Assembly (NCBI GenBank): GCA_011364905.1
Contig: RDNZ01000002.1
Coordinates: forward strand, 101,994-165,993
Origin: Candidatus Thorarchaeota archaeon
GTDB lineage: Archaea; Asgardarchaeota; Thorarchaeia; Thorarchaeales; Thorarchaeaceae
Reading direction: 5' to 3'
Length of the DNA: 64,000 bases
Shown piece after piece: positions 34,923-44,244 of this stretch. A program made the translations under genes and the position numbers. Below the pieces are notes generated by a model. It saw only the letters and a list, made by a program, of their open reading frames with translations, was not told where the DNA came from and searched no databases. Each line of letters starts with the position of its first letter. Position 1 is the first letter of the stretch.

Positions 34923-35852
34923 ATGGTGCAAACAACAGTTCAGGAGCATCCCTCATCTGTGAAAGATGAACACTCCTTTTGGTCCTCACTGAGTCTACTA
35001 ACCGTTAGTGGAATCATGCTGACAATCGGAATAGTATGGCGTGTGGTTGACCAGTTTGTCCTTGGTCTTGGTGATACTTGGATCAACATAATGCCTTCCA
35101 AGCTGTTTCCTTTCTTGATCATTATTGGATTCTTTTGGAGATATCGAAGGCCAGAAATAGAAACTGCCTTGGGTCTCTCGCGGAACCAAATGCGAGTTCA
35201 ACTAGCGGTTGGACTTGTTATGGGTCTACTAATCTCTGGACTGATTGATATCGGAAGTACTGTTGTTTATGGTCTTCTTCTTGATCCATCCTACCCTCTC
35301 GAGCTTCACATTCTCAACCCACAGCTTCTCGGGTATACGCTTCTCTTTTTCTTGACGAATGCATTCCTAGAAGAGACCCTCTTCAGAGGATTGTTACAGA
35401 ATGGACTCAAGACTCGATTCTCAGCTAATGTGGCAATTGTACTTTCTGCAATTGCATTTGGTTTCTGGCATGCGGGATGGCCACTACTAAATGGTGGTCC
35501 GAATGTTGCTAGAGAAGTTTCCATGATGGTCTTTTTCACGACTATCTTAGGTCTCCTTTTTGGTGTCTATTATGAGCGATTCAGTTCTGGTCGATCACTA
35601 ACAGGGGTGATTGTAGCTCACACAATCTTCAATTTCGTCAATGAAAACTTCAAGATTGGACCGGAGCCCTCAATGCAGGGACCGGACATGGCGTTCCTTA
35701 CACCAGGCTTACTCGGTGTTACTCTTGTCATGTTCTTGTTGGTGTTCTCGACACTATTTCTTGTTTTTACACGATACAAGATAGAACAGGTATCTTCCCT
35801 ATGGAATCGAATTACGAAGAGGACTAGGGACTTACAAAATTGTCCTGCTTGA
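34923..35852 (+). CDS. CPBP-family intramembrane metalloprotease
   Basis: 309 residues with about eight membrane helices. The Abi/CPBP (Rce1-like) active-site motifs are all present: EETLFRG (EExxxR), FGFWHAG (FxxxH) and VAHTIFNF (HxxxN/F). The family cleaves or processes membrane or prenylated proteins. Substrate unknown. ATG start; the ribosome site (TAGGAGACCATCT) is adequate. Confidence 0.92.
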   Translation: MVQTTVQEHPSSVKDEHSFWSSLSLLTVSGIMLTIGIVWRVVDQFVLGLGDTWINIMPSKLFPFLIIIGFFWRYRRPEIETALGLSRNQMRVQLAVGLVMGLLISGLIDIGSTVVYGLLLDPSYPLELHILNPQLLGYTLLFFLTNAFLEETLFRGLLQNGLKTRFSANVAIVLSAIAFGFWHAGWPLLNGGPNVAREVSMMVFFTTILGLLFGVYYERFSSGRSLTGVIVAHTIFNFVNENFKIGPEPSMQGPDMAFLTPGLLGVTLVMFLLVFSTLFLVFTRYKIEQVSSLWNRITKRTRDLQNCPA

Positions 35853-35887
35853 ACCGAATATGCTCAGAATAACAATTGAGTTAAGGA

Positions 35888-36595
35888 ATGATAATGATGC
35901 AAACAGGTACAGAGTTAGTAATCCTCTCTAGTCTAGCGACAATTGCATTATCAGGGACAATAGGGGTATACCTGCTACGTCTTTGGTGGGGTCAACCAAC
36001 TAGATTGATGACAGACCTTCCGTTGGTATTTGCAATAACCACTATGGCGCAAGCAGTGCAAATATCCATTGGACAGGCGCCCAACTATGGGCTGATCGAA
36101 CAGTCGATGGGACTTTTCAGATTGCGTGCAATCGTTATCTGTTTCTCCATTGTCCCCATATTCGGTGCGTTACTGCAAATATGGGCGCCAAGAATTCAGA
36201 AACATCACAACCGACTAGTTTTCTTGGTATTGGCCATTTGGGTGGCTACTGTTCTTCTTGGACCAACAGAGGAATTCATTATGATAATGGTCATCCCTTG
36301 GATTCTAGTGTTTGGAATTTTAATGCTAATCACCTTTGTAATCACGTGGAAAACTAGTAGATTGAATGAAGTACGAAGTGATCTCATGATTGTTTCGATC
36401 ATTTTCGGAATGGCGAGTCAAGCGCTTCGAGTGCCACTTTTGGGATCTGGTTTATTCTATGTTCCAGATGTGCTCTTCATGCTGTCCATGCTGTTCATAG
36501 CCATCGCCTTCAGTAATCCCTGGTATAGGAGAGAGAATAGGGGAATACAAGAACCAAGCTCGCAGACTGAGATTGCAATGGCGTTGGACTATTAG
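35888..36595 (+). CDS. Seven-helix membrane protein
   Basis: 235 residues with seven hydrophobic segments of about 20 residues and a hydrophilic C-terminal tail. Family not recognised. Several in-frame ATGs lie at the start (35888, 35894 and 35897) behind AAGG; the later ones have better spacing. It follows the CPBP protease by 35 bases and may be co-transcribed. Confidence 0.75.
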   Translation: MIMMQTGTELVILSSLATIALSGTIGVYLLRLWWGQPTRLMTDLPLVFAITTMAQAVQISIGQAPNYGLIEQSMGLFRLRAIVICFSIVPIFGALLQIWAPRIQKHHNRLVFLVLAIWVATVLLGPTEEFIMIMVIPWILVFGILMLITFVITWKTSRLNEVRSDLMIVSIIFGMASQALRVPLLGSGLFYVPDVLFMLSMLFIAIAFSNPWYRRENRGIQEPSSQTEIAMALDY

Positions 36596-36705
36596 AAGAA
36601 ATGAAATGGCAAAAACCTCTAACCTAATTCTTTGAAGAAAGAACGGCGTCATCCCAAAACGGTTTTCAAATCCTTGAGAGAACAAAGTAGAGCGCGGTGC
36701 AAGTT

Positions 36706-37029
36706 TCAGTATGTCCTGATTGATGTGGTAAGAACGATACTCTCGGAGTCCTGCTTTGTACTGGCAAGATCATAGGCTACTATGACAAACTCAATGATTG
36801 AAACGATAATGACCACTAATGACAGAATCAGCATAACCTGCATATGAGCAGTGAAGGCACCACCATAAAGGATTGGATCTAATGTATTGATAGCAACTGC
36901 TAGTGAAATGACGCACATGAAAAGAGCGAAGACTCTGACCCTCAGTGTGTCTTTGCCACTTTGCCAAATCAGAAGAGAGTCCACGACTCCAAGCGATAGT
37001 GGAACTAAGACTATCATTGCTCTCTTCAC
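36706..37029 (-). CDS. Three-helix membrane protein
   Basis: 107 residues with three membrane helices (about 4-22, 31-55 and 63-86). GTG start at 37029; ATG 37017 is also possible. No recognised family. Convergent with the seven-helix gene. Confidence 0.55.
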   Translation of the reverse strand: MKRAMIVLVPLSLGVVDSLLIWQSGKDTLRVRVFALFMCVISLAVAINTLDPILYGGAFTAHMQVMLILSLVVIIVSIIEFVIVAYDLASTKQDSESIVLTTSIRTY

Positions 37030-37415
37030 TGCTGCAATAGACTATCTGAACTCCAGCCACAAGAAAGTATGACAAAGCTCGGAGAGTATTAACAGCCCTT
37101 ATACCCTTGGCAGTTGCGCTTCGCTCATTCTCCCCTTCACACACGTTCGTTCATAAAAGCATGGGAGTTTCAGGATATATATCTAGAGTTTTACATGGAA
37201 CGAGTCGGTTTCATTGCAGGAATGGAACTAAGGCATTGATAAATGTATTAAAAGAGACCTTATTTCAGGAAAATAAATAATAAAAACTTGCAAAATCTCT
37301 AGGGATGGTTTTTGAATCTTTCTTCATCTCGAAAAAGAGTTATGGACCCTCATACAATCAATGCACAAGTTTCGTATAGGTTTGTGCGTACGATATTCCT
37401 ACACGGTGTAGTACT
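37030..37415 (+). other. Intergenic region with candidate promoters
   Basis: 386 bases between divergent genes. GATATATATC near 37174-37183 is a palindromic TATA-like site, and AATAAATAATAAAAAC near 37272-37287 is very AT-rich. The ATG of the next gene has no clear ribosome site, so its mRNA may be nearly leaderless. No RNA gene seen. Confidence 0.45.
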
Positions 37416-38168
37416 ATGCTTACGCAACTCGAGACTCAACTGATTGCGGCTCACAAAGAAGCAAAGGGAATGGGCATGGTAGATGTCACCCTACCGATTC
37501 AAGTGATGTTCAGTAACACCGACAGGACCATCCTCAAGGCAAGACTAAGATACCATGGGTCAGACAGGGATGCAAGTCTGATCATGATTGTTGGACTGAG
37601 AAGTGAAATTCTTTCCCCATTTCAACGGTTTGAAACTGATAGAAAAGGGAGATACCTTCCTTGTGACATTCTGGGTATTGTTCCAGGAATGGCTTTGATG
37701 GTCACATCAATCAATACAGGACTAGCACTTACAGCAATAGCCAAAGATGACGCCACAAGACTCGTTCTTGTTTTCGAGGGAGTTTCACAGAGAAAAGGTG
37801 GCAGCATGAAAGCTCTATCTGCATCGATTCAAAATTTCTTCAAACGCTGGGATGAGTGGATTGATGTTCTCCTTGGAATCATTCAAAGAGACCCCTTAGT
37901 AGCAGAATGGTCAATTGATTGGAGAGAATACCTTGCCGGTGAGTCGGGTTTTACATTGATGAATTGGTTCAAGCCCATGTCATTCTCAGAACGCGAATTG
38001 GCATTGCAGAGAGTTGTAGCAGCTTCAAAGGCGTTACTAACTTCAGTACTAAATGCACAGCAGCTGAGAGACCCCATGATACTTGGTCTAAAGGAGTGGT
38101 TGGTTGACCTTCAACCTTTACCGGAGGTCCTTAGAAGTGTTCAAATCAGCGAGGAGGTGGAAATCTAG
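37416..38168 (+). CDS. Hypothetical protein upstream of the operon-gene paralogue
   Basis: 250 residues, soluble. The N-terminal half is beta-rich (about 20-130) and the C-terminal half helical. No recognised motif. Its stop TAG directly abuts the GTG of the next gene, so they form a two-gene operon. The neighbour is a paralogue of the first gene of the repair operon, so this protein may act with it. Confidence 0.75.
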   Translation: MLTQLETQLIAAHKEAKGMGMVDVTLPIQVMFSNTDRTILKARLRYHGSDRDASLIMIVGLRSEILSPFQRFETDRKGRYLPCDILGIVPGMALMVTSINTGLALTAIAKDDATRLVLVFEGVSQRKGGSMKALSASIQNFFKRWDEWIDVLLGIIQRDPLVAEWSIDWREYLAGESGFTLMNWFKPMSFSERELALQRVVAASKALLTSVLNAQQLRDPMILGLKEWLVDLQPLPEVLRSVQISEEVEI

Positions 38169-38636
38169 GTGCAGGTTGATGATTTTATTCGAAGTGCGCC
38201 CCGAGTACCATTAAGCATGCCTCAGGTTGCTTGGCTTGCAGGCGCAGCTGCAGGACTGAAGATAGCACCTAACAGAAGCCCTAGCTGGTTATGGGAAGAC
38301 TTCTTTGATGACATCTATCAGATGATTCGAGTCGCGGGCGATGTTGAAGCAGCAGAACCTGGAACATCACCCAAATATGGAGATGGTCAGATTGGTTCAG
38401 CGTATGATACTCTGGGTGGGTATGTCAGTGTGACTGGCGAAGTCACTCCAGAGGGACTCTATTTTCGGGTACCGTTGTCCCGCCAAGAAGATGTCCTCAA
38501 CCTCTTGAAAGGGCTCACACTGATGCGGTCTCATGGGGAGATTGTCATCCCAATCTTCGACCTACCAGCCTTCTTGAGGATGGTCCCCCTAGAAGGACCG
38601 GTTTCCGAATGGCTAGAAGAAGAAGAAATACCATAG
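38169..38636 (+). CDS. Paralogue of the first repair-operon gene
   Basis: 155 residues; GTG start immediately after the previous stop, behind GAGGAGGTGG. It matches the product of 26253-26693 over nearly its full length: AWLAGAAAG, AEPGTSPK, YDTLGGYVSVTGEVT, GLYFRVPLSRQ, IVIP and MVPLEGPV. Family unknown. The conserved Gly-rich and Pro-rich blocks suggest a compact single domain. Confidence 0.75.
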   Translation: MQVDDFIRSAPRVPLSMPQVAWLAGAAAGLKIAPNRSPSWLWEDFFDDIYQMIRVAGDVEAAEPGTSPKYGDGQIGSAYDTLGGYVSVTGEVTPEGLYFRVPLSRQEDVLNLLKGLTLMRSHGEIVIPIFDLPAFLRMVPLEGPVSEWLEEEEIP

Positions 38637-38691
38637 CGAAAGTGAAGGCGCTATAAGATTTGACCCCCGTTAGAACAATGAGATTGTTCAT

Positions 38692-40614
38692 TTAAGAGAC
38701 CCATGGGTCAAGAAACTCATTGTCTTTGTAGATTCTCTGGAAAGCAGTCATCATATAGCTCTTATAATATCGAAGTCGTGCCGTGAATGCTTCTGATGTA
38801 ATTCTGTCTTTTTTGGAGCCTTGTGTCAGGATTGTCCTAATCTTTGCTCCAACAAGATCCGTCTTGAACTGAGGCAGCCTGATTAAAGCAACTAGGTCGG
38901 TTCCTTCATTTGTGTAGGCGCGAACATAGGGAATTCGATTTGTGGCCCAGTCCAAGAAAAAGTCCCTTAGCTGTTTGTCTCGGAATTTCGCACCTACAAT
39001 CATACCCTCTGGTATTCCGCAGAACTCTAACGCAGGTGTGTAAAGTAGTCGAAGGACCTTCATTTCAAGCAAACGTCGAAGATACCGTCGTGCAGTCTGC
39101 AGTGGAAAACCTAGCTGGCTCAACATCCACATTCTTGATCCCTTTAGTCCTTGAAATGCCAATAGTGGACCTAGAAGATCCACCTCTCTATTGGTAAGAT
39201 GGGTTTGTCGGCGTTTTTGCTGTGTTTCTCGCTTTAGCCATCCCTTGCTTCGACGCCTTGTTGCACTGTCCTCATCCCAATTGGGCTCAGTCCATTGTTG
39301 CGTATCTGCGTTGAAAAGATCCATTCTTAATGAGACGAGTTCAGAATTGGCAGTTAATTGAGTCGAACCCATGGGCAAATCTTCAGAAGGACCCAAGCTT
39401 TCTTGAGGCTCGATATGGATTGTACATCCTTCAAAGTTGGATTCAGAGAGCGCGAGTCTCTTAAGAAGCGATTCAGTGACGAGCTTTTGCCTCTGCCTCT
39501 CCGTGAAAATGAATCGATATTTCAATCCTAGCAAACTCATCGTGGGAATGTATCGCTCAGTAAGGACCAGTCCCAATCTCTGAAGAATATAGTGAGACAT
39601 ACGCCTTTTGGTACCAGTCACCTTCTCGACGTCAGCCGCTGTTGGCCGATTTGCCATTTCGACATTAGACAAGTATTGACACATTTTGACGAGGGGCTCA
39701 GACTCCAGGATGTTAATATTGCCACGGAACATCTTCAGCATCTGTTCATGTGTCGTGGCTGTCGGACCATCAGGTCTCAAAGCATGCACATTCCATTGAG
39801 TCAAGCTCACGGGTTGAAGATCTGGCTTTTTTCGAACTTCAATCTCCTTCAAGACTTTTGACGCGAGTTGGTGACGTGTTTCAGAAATAACATGCCTAGT
39901 CGATTCTCGATTATCACTTAGTTTCTTTAACCACCCTGCTATGATTTCATCTGCAAGAGGATCTTGTTGCACAATTCCCGTTCCTATCGTTTTATCCTGG
40001 ATGAGCATTTCTTTGAGTGATGTCTTAATCTCCTGTATTTCATCAATGGCATGTTCAATATCACAATCTGATATCAGCAGGTTGTGAATCTTATGAAGGC
40101 AATCAACTCTCCATTCCTCAACCTTGATGGTCCACAGAGGAACTAGCCATGCAGTTTCTTCTCCAATTAACCGAGAAACATAATGCAATGTGAAAAGAGC
40201 GGCAGATAGAGAATCAAGTCCTTCAGGAACTAAAGGCCATTCAAGATCACTTGGCACATCATCAAGAACGAATCTAGCGAAAGCGTAAGAGAAGACATCT
40301 TTCTCCATACTATTCAGGTTTGAAGGAAAAAGCGAAGAAACTTGCTTGCGTAAAGTCGAGCCAAATGGTTTCATGGGTCCAAGAGTATAGGGAACACGAT
40401 CATACCCGAGAGTTCTTATGAGCGAGGCTTGGCTGCTGGTGGAATCGGGAAGTTTTCGCAGATTGAAAACTTCTTCAAAACGATCTTCATCCAATATCGC
40501 GTTTTCCACATCCCAAGCAGATGAATCAGCAATGAGGTGTCGAAGGATACTGAGGTCTTCAACCATTCGTCCTTTCCGTAACCAATCTACTGTGACTCTA
40601 GCTCTGTTTGCCAT
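38692..40614 (-). CDS. Large multi-domain winged-helix-type protein A
   Basis: About 640 residues from ATG 40614; GTG 40623 is in frame. The N-terminal half is helical without known motif. Residues about 320-370 and 470-540 look like winged helices (VEKVTGTKRRMSHYILQRLGLV and REVDLLGPLLAFQGLKGSRMWMLSQLG). The C-terminus resembles the ligand-binding (RAM-like) part of Lrp-type regulators (VRAYTNEGTDLVALIRLP). No ribosome site; probably a short leader. Layout and size resemble the product of 41432-43417. Confidence 0.55.
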   Translation of the reverse strand: MANRARVTVDWLRKGRMVEDLSILRHLIADSSAWDVENAILDEDRFEEVFNLRKLPDSTSSQASLIRTLGYDRVPYTLGPMKPFGSTLRKQVSSLFPSNLNSMEKDVFSYAFARFVLDDVPSDLEWPLVPEGLDSLSAALFTLHYVSRLIGEETAWLVPLWTIKVEEWRVDCLHKIHNLLISDCDIEHAIDEIQEIKTSLKEMLIQDKTIGTGIVQQDPLADEIIAGWLKKLSDNRESTRHVISETRHQLASKVLKEIEVRKKPDLQPVSLTQWNVHALRPDGPTATTHEQMLKMFRGNINILESEPLVKMCQYLSNVEMANRPTAADVEKVTGTKRRMSHYILQRLGLVLTERYIPTMSLLGLKYRFIFTERQRQKLVTESLLKRLALSESNFEGCTIHIEPQESLGPSEDLPMGSTQLTANSELVSLRMDLFNADTQQWTEPNWDEDSATRRRSKGWLKRETQQKRRQTHLTNREVDLLGPLLAFQGLKGSRMWMLSQLGFPLQTARRYLRRLLEMKVLRLLYTPALEFCGIPEGMIVGAKFRDKQLRDFFLDWATNRIPYVRAYTNEGTDLVALIRLPQFKTDLVGAKIRTILTQGSKKDRITSEAFTARLRYYKSYMMTAFQRIYKDNEFLDPWVS

Positions 40615-40699
40615 CTTAACCACTTATGAATTTGGCTCAACTTATCAATATAGGATACAAAGCTTAGGAGCTTATTAGCATAGAGCAACACAATAGTCT

Positions 40700-41293
40700 A
40701 TGAGGCAAAATCAGTTAATCTTGGAATATTCGTCTCCAGTACCAGATTATTCTGCACCATCCCTTCAGGAAACACTAACTGAGAGCTTATGGGATACAGC
40801 AAAGGATGAGTCTCTACACATCTTATTGCGAGAGCCAGCTCTTCTTGAGTTGGCAAGGAGGCGAGAGCCAGGAATTCTTGCCTATTGCGACAGACTTCTG
40901 TTCGCTGATGATCAGGAGCAGTGGTTCTCCGCATTGAAGGTGCTGGAAACACTGAATACATACGATGCAGCTCAAAGACTACTTGTCATATGCGGCTGCT
41001 CAGGGACTGAGGATAGAAAAATCGTTATGAATGCCATTGCGCGAGTGCTGACCACCGCTCATCAAGAGGGTTTTAGAAGAGTTCTACGATCAATGATCAC
41101 GCCTGGTGTACTTGATGTGACCGGGTGGTCACCAACAGCCCTCCGCGTGCTTAAGTCGGTATGCATCGAGCAGAGAATAGAAGTGGAAACATCTATTCAC
41201 TCGCTTGCTCAATCATTCAAGCAGGACGAATCCAAGTTGGCAGACACTACGGCCACGAATTTCAAGGTGCAAAGTAGAAAAAGAAGGCACTGA
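40700..41293 (+). CDS. Small helical-repeat protein
   Basis: 197 residues, almost all helical. The block from WFSALKVLETLNTYDAAQRLL to NAIARVLTTAHQEGFRRVL resembles HEAT-like helix pairs. Basic C-terminus. Divergent from protein A with 85 bases between the starts. Function unknown. Confidence 0.6.
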   Translation: MRQNQLILEYSSPVPDYSAPSLQETLTESLWDTAKDESLHILLREPALLELARRREPGILAYCDRLLFADDQEQWFSALKVLETLNTYDAAQRLLVICGCSGTEDRKIVMNAIARVLTTAHQEGFRRVLRSMITPGVLDVTGWSPTALRVLKSVCIEQRIEVETSIHSLAQSFKQDESKLADTTATNFKVQSRKRRH

Positions 41294-41431
41294 TAATTCG
41301 CCCCCCCTCATTGCAAATTCAATTGTCAACGCACAAAGAGCGCTAGTACTTCTGGATATTCACTGAGTGTTCAAGCGGCGATAACGCAAAATCTGTCTGT
41401 AACGCTCATTAATACCGCAATGAATTACGAA

Positions 41432-43417
41432 CTACAACTCACTCTTCGGTGGAAGACGAACTTGACTGAGAAGACCTGAAACATCATCATCCCAGGATCC
41501 ATCATTCATTAAAAGGCGAGAATAGAGGTTGTTCCTATATCCAGCATATGCAGAGATTTGAAAAGCACGAAGAGAGATATCGGTTTCATCTGCAGCTTCT
41601 GTGATTGTCGAAGCAAAACTGAAGAAATCGTCATCCGGAATCCTTGAAACAATGACACTTGAATGTCCAGCATTTGTAATTCTAACTTGAGTGCTGGGAG
41701 CATGCTTAAGAAAGGCCCGAGAGATCGAATAGACATTCTGAGGCGGACCATCAACCATTAGGCACAAAGACCGTAAATTGGCCATAATAAGAAAGTATTG
41801 AAGTGAAAAAACACCATTTGCAGCCATAGTTTCTAACTCTTGCTTTATTATTGAATTATCAATGTCGTAGTAGTTGGCATAGAGGTTGCTTTCCAAATTA
41901 CTAAGATACATCCCCCATGAGATCAAGTCTAATACTCTGGCTTGTTGCGTGGAAAGATGATAGTAATGTTCTTTTTTGCTGCAATGAAACTCGTTTTCCA
42001 ATTGCTTCAGGCTCTTTCTCCCATGCACGGAATTTGCGAGAAGAGCTGTATTTAGCCTCCACCTCCGTTTTTCAATATTGAACAAATTTGCATTAAGTGT
42101 ACTAAACTCCCAATCCACTTTGTGAAAATTCGGAATCACTCGACATGTCTGTTCGTAAGCTGAAGGTGGCATCACTAGAACTTGAATATAGTATGGTTTT
42201 TCCATTGCATACCCCAAACGAGCTGACCACTCAAGGTGTTTGTGCGGCCACCTATGGGCAGCTCCGATATAAACAACAGGAATCAGACCCAAGACTGTCT
42301 TGTGAACGTGGCCTCTCATGAAAAGACCATGATTCACTAGAGCAAATCGATCACTCCATGCTATCCTGCTTTTTTTCGCATCCTCTTTCGAAATAGGAAG
42401 TTTCGTAGATATTTCCCCATTTGCTTGAAGATCCATTGCATATTTCACAACACGATAAGTCCAATCAGGAAACATTTCCGCAAGTTTGAATTCAACAAGG
42501 GACCACGGATCAGATTCAACGACTTCAGATTGCGGCCTCTTTGCAAGTTCCAATTGGCCTTTATCAGCCAGATGCATGACTCTCACATATTTTGGAGGCT
42601 CAATATCATCAAGCAAGCATTGCAGGTGCCTTCTTGCAAGCTGTTGAAACACTCCAACAGATCTATACTTCTTCGCGAAGTCAATAGGGTCTTCATCCGG
42701 AATCTTAGCTGATTCAAGCCAAGCCAAAAAAGCAAGTACTTGTTTTCTTATATCAGGTGAAAAGGAACGTGGGACTAATTGGTCCAGTGTATCGCCCATT
42801 GTCTCTCCTATAACCAGATTAGGTACTGTCACGCCAGTTAGTAGTTTGGAAAGCGTAGACCAGGAGGGAGATTTCTCCTTTAGGAGGTCGAAAACAGGTT
42901 CCTCAATAGAATCACTATAAAGAATATTCTCAAGCACCGTCAGGTCACGATTCATCAGCAATATAGCTGACTCATAAGATTGGACAATTCCAAGAAAGTA
43001 GAGTTCATTCGATATCGTATTGGCTATGGATAGAAGTTTCCTATCTTTGTCAATGAGATTCTGAATCGTGAAAACTGATTCATAACCACTTTCTACGACA
43101 TGCGGCAACCACCCGCCAGTGCTAGGGGGATACATTTCGAAACTACTTGACTCATCAGGATCATAATTCAGGACGACAGAAACTTCAGGCGTGACAACAA
43201 ACAACTGCTTTGAATCCATGCAGTCATAAAAGTCCAACTGCGAACTTTCAGAAAAACTGAAAGCCATATATTCTGATTCTTGAATTTCATCGCGGTTGTC
43301 CATCTTAATGTAAGGACCATCCTTACGGTAGTGCAATATAGCTCGTTTGACTTCACCAGACTTTCTATAAAGTTTGACAGATAGTTCATTTGGTTTTGTG
43401 TCAGCTGCTCTTGCCAT
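41432..43417 (-). CDS. Large multi-domain winged-helix-type protein B
   Basis: About 661 residues from ATG 43417; TTG 43420 is in frame. A beta-rich N-terminal domain and a helical middle are followed by a possible winged helix (about residues 490-560, LSTQQARVLDLISWGMYL). A C-terminal region has an Lrp-like beta-alpha pattern (STQVRITNAGHSSVIVSRI). I do not recognise the family. Similar size, domain order and missing ribosome site suggest it is distantly related to protein A. Confidence 0.5.
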   Translation of the reverse strand: MARAADTKPNELSVKLYRKSGEVKRAILHYRKDGPYIKMDNRDEIQESEYMAFSFSESSQLDFYDCMDSKQLFVVTPEVSVVLNYDPDESSSFEMYPPSTGGWLPHVVESGYESVFTIQNLIDKDRKLLSIANTISNELYFLGIVQSYESAILLMNRDLTVLENILYSDSIEEPVFDLLKEKSPSWSTLSKLLTGVTVPNLVIGETMGDTLDQLVPRSFSPDIRKQVLAFLAWLESAKIPDEDPIDFAKKYRSVGVFQQLARRHLQCLLDDIEPPKYVRVMHLADKGQLELAKRPQSEVVESDPWSLVEFKLAEMFPDWTYRVVKYAMDLQANGEISTKLPISKEDAKKSRIAWSDRFALVNHGLFMRGHVHKTVLGLIPVVYIGAAHRWPHKHLEWSARLGYAMEKPYYIQVLVMPPSAYEQTCRVIPNFHKVDWEFSTLNANLFNIEKRRWRLNTALLANSVHGRKSLKQLENEFHCSKKEHYYHLSTQQARVLDLISWGMYLSNLESNLYANYYDIDNSIIKQELETMAANGVFSLQYFLIMANLRSLCLMVDGPPQNVYSISRAFLKHAPSTQVRITNAGHSSVIVSRIPDDDFFSFASTITEAADETDISLRAFQISAYAGYRNNLYSRLLMNDGSWDDDVSGLLSQVRLPPKSEL

Positions 43418-43564
43418 CAATATGAAGCTGGTTAACAGTCTTATTTATCCTGCTACAAAATAGCCAATACGGATTGAATTGAAGAAAGGCACAACCAGAA
43501 TCGCAGTCTAAAGCTTCATTACGATACAAGCTTAATCTTGAGTTCTAAAATGGGGATAAGAAAT

Positions 43565-43590
43565 TCAGTGACTGACAGAGCAGTCACTGA
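43565..43590 (-). terminator. Hairpin 1 of a tandem pair
   Basis: TCAGTGACTG (43565-43574) and CAGTCACTGA (43581-43590), a perfect 10-bp stem with a 6-base loop. It lies 7 bases from hairpin 2. Confidence 0.5.
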
Positions 43591-43597
43591 TCCCTGA

Positions 43598-43619
43598 ATA
43601 GTTAAAGGAATTTAACTAT
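43598..43619 (-). terminator. Hairpin 2 of a tandem pair
   Basis: ATAGTTAAA (43598-43606) and TTTAACTAT (43611-43619), a perfect 9-bp stem with a GGAA loop. It sits 3 bases after the stop of the small minus-strand frame 43623-43907, as a terminator would. Confidence 0.5.
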
Positions 43620-43622
43620 AGT

Positions 43623-43907
43623 TTACCAAGGCTCGATTGGGGGCATAGCTGGCCCACAACAGTCTGTGTAGGACTCAAATTGAGATCTGGGAGATTTATG
43701 TATTTCATCGAACTGATTGACTTTTTCATTCTTCATGGTTGTTCGGAATATAATGTCGAACAGCCGCGAGAAATCAAACGCAAAGATACAAGCTAATTGG
43801 ACAACAAAAAGAGACAGTCTTCTGCATGAGGATGGCTTGAATCCCTCATCAATTCTGATGTCTTTATTAAGGAATGGCTTGAACAGGAGATAATATATCA
43901 TATGCAA
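43623..43907 (-). CDS. Doubtful small frame
   Basis: 94 codons (TTG 43907 or ATG 43901), no ribosome site, no recognised domain; Cys- and Phe-rich composition is not typical. The only support is the pair of hairpins directly after its stop. It may be a decayed gene or chance. Confidence 0.25.
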   Translation of the reverse strand: MHMIYYLLFKPFLNKDIRIDEGFKPSSCRRLSLFVVQLACIFAFDFSRLFDIIFRTTMKNEKVNQFDEIHKSPRSQFESYTDCCGPAMPPIEPW

Positions 43908-44244
43908 TAATGTTTCACATGTATCGAGCTACCTGTTCAACAGTAAGTAATATACCAATCAGGGATTGGGATCTTTTGACCTAATTAGTGGTGCTTATCA
44001 ATCCCGTGATGGATTAGATTGTATCTTCAACTGACGGGGCGAGTCTTCATGAGTGAGTGTTTGTATAACATCATCGCAGCATTGAAGGAAAGTCCACTAT
44101 CTACGTGTCCCATCTAATCCTCCTAACATTTAGAAGTCATCTTCGGTTCTTGAGCCAAATGCTCAACAATGTCAACCTAGTTTGAATGACAATAATTCAA
44201 ATACCGCCTTTCATATAGCGCTTTCAATAGGGTGGCGAGAAAGC

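Larger units (their letters stand above)
43421..44244 (+). other. Long intergenic region before mre11
   Basis: About 820 bases, AT-rich. It contains two strong tandem hairpins (43565-43619) and a doubtful 94-codon minus-strand frame. The 43920-44200 part shows no structure that I could recognise. No tRNA or CRISPR seen. Confidence 0.5.
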
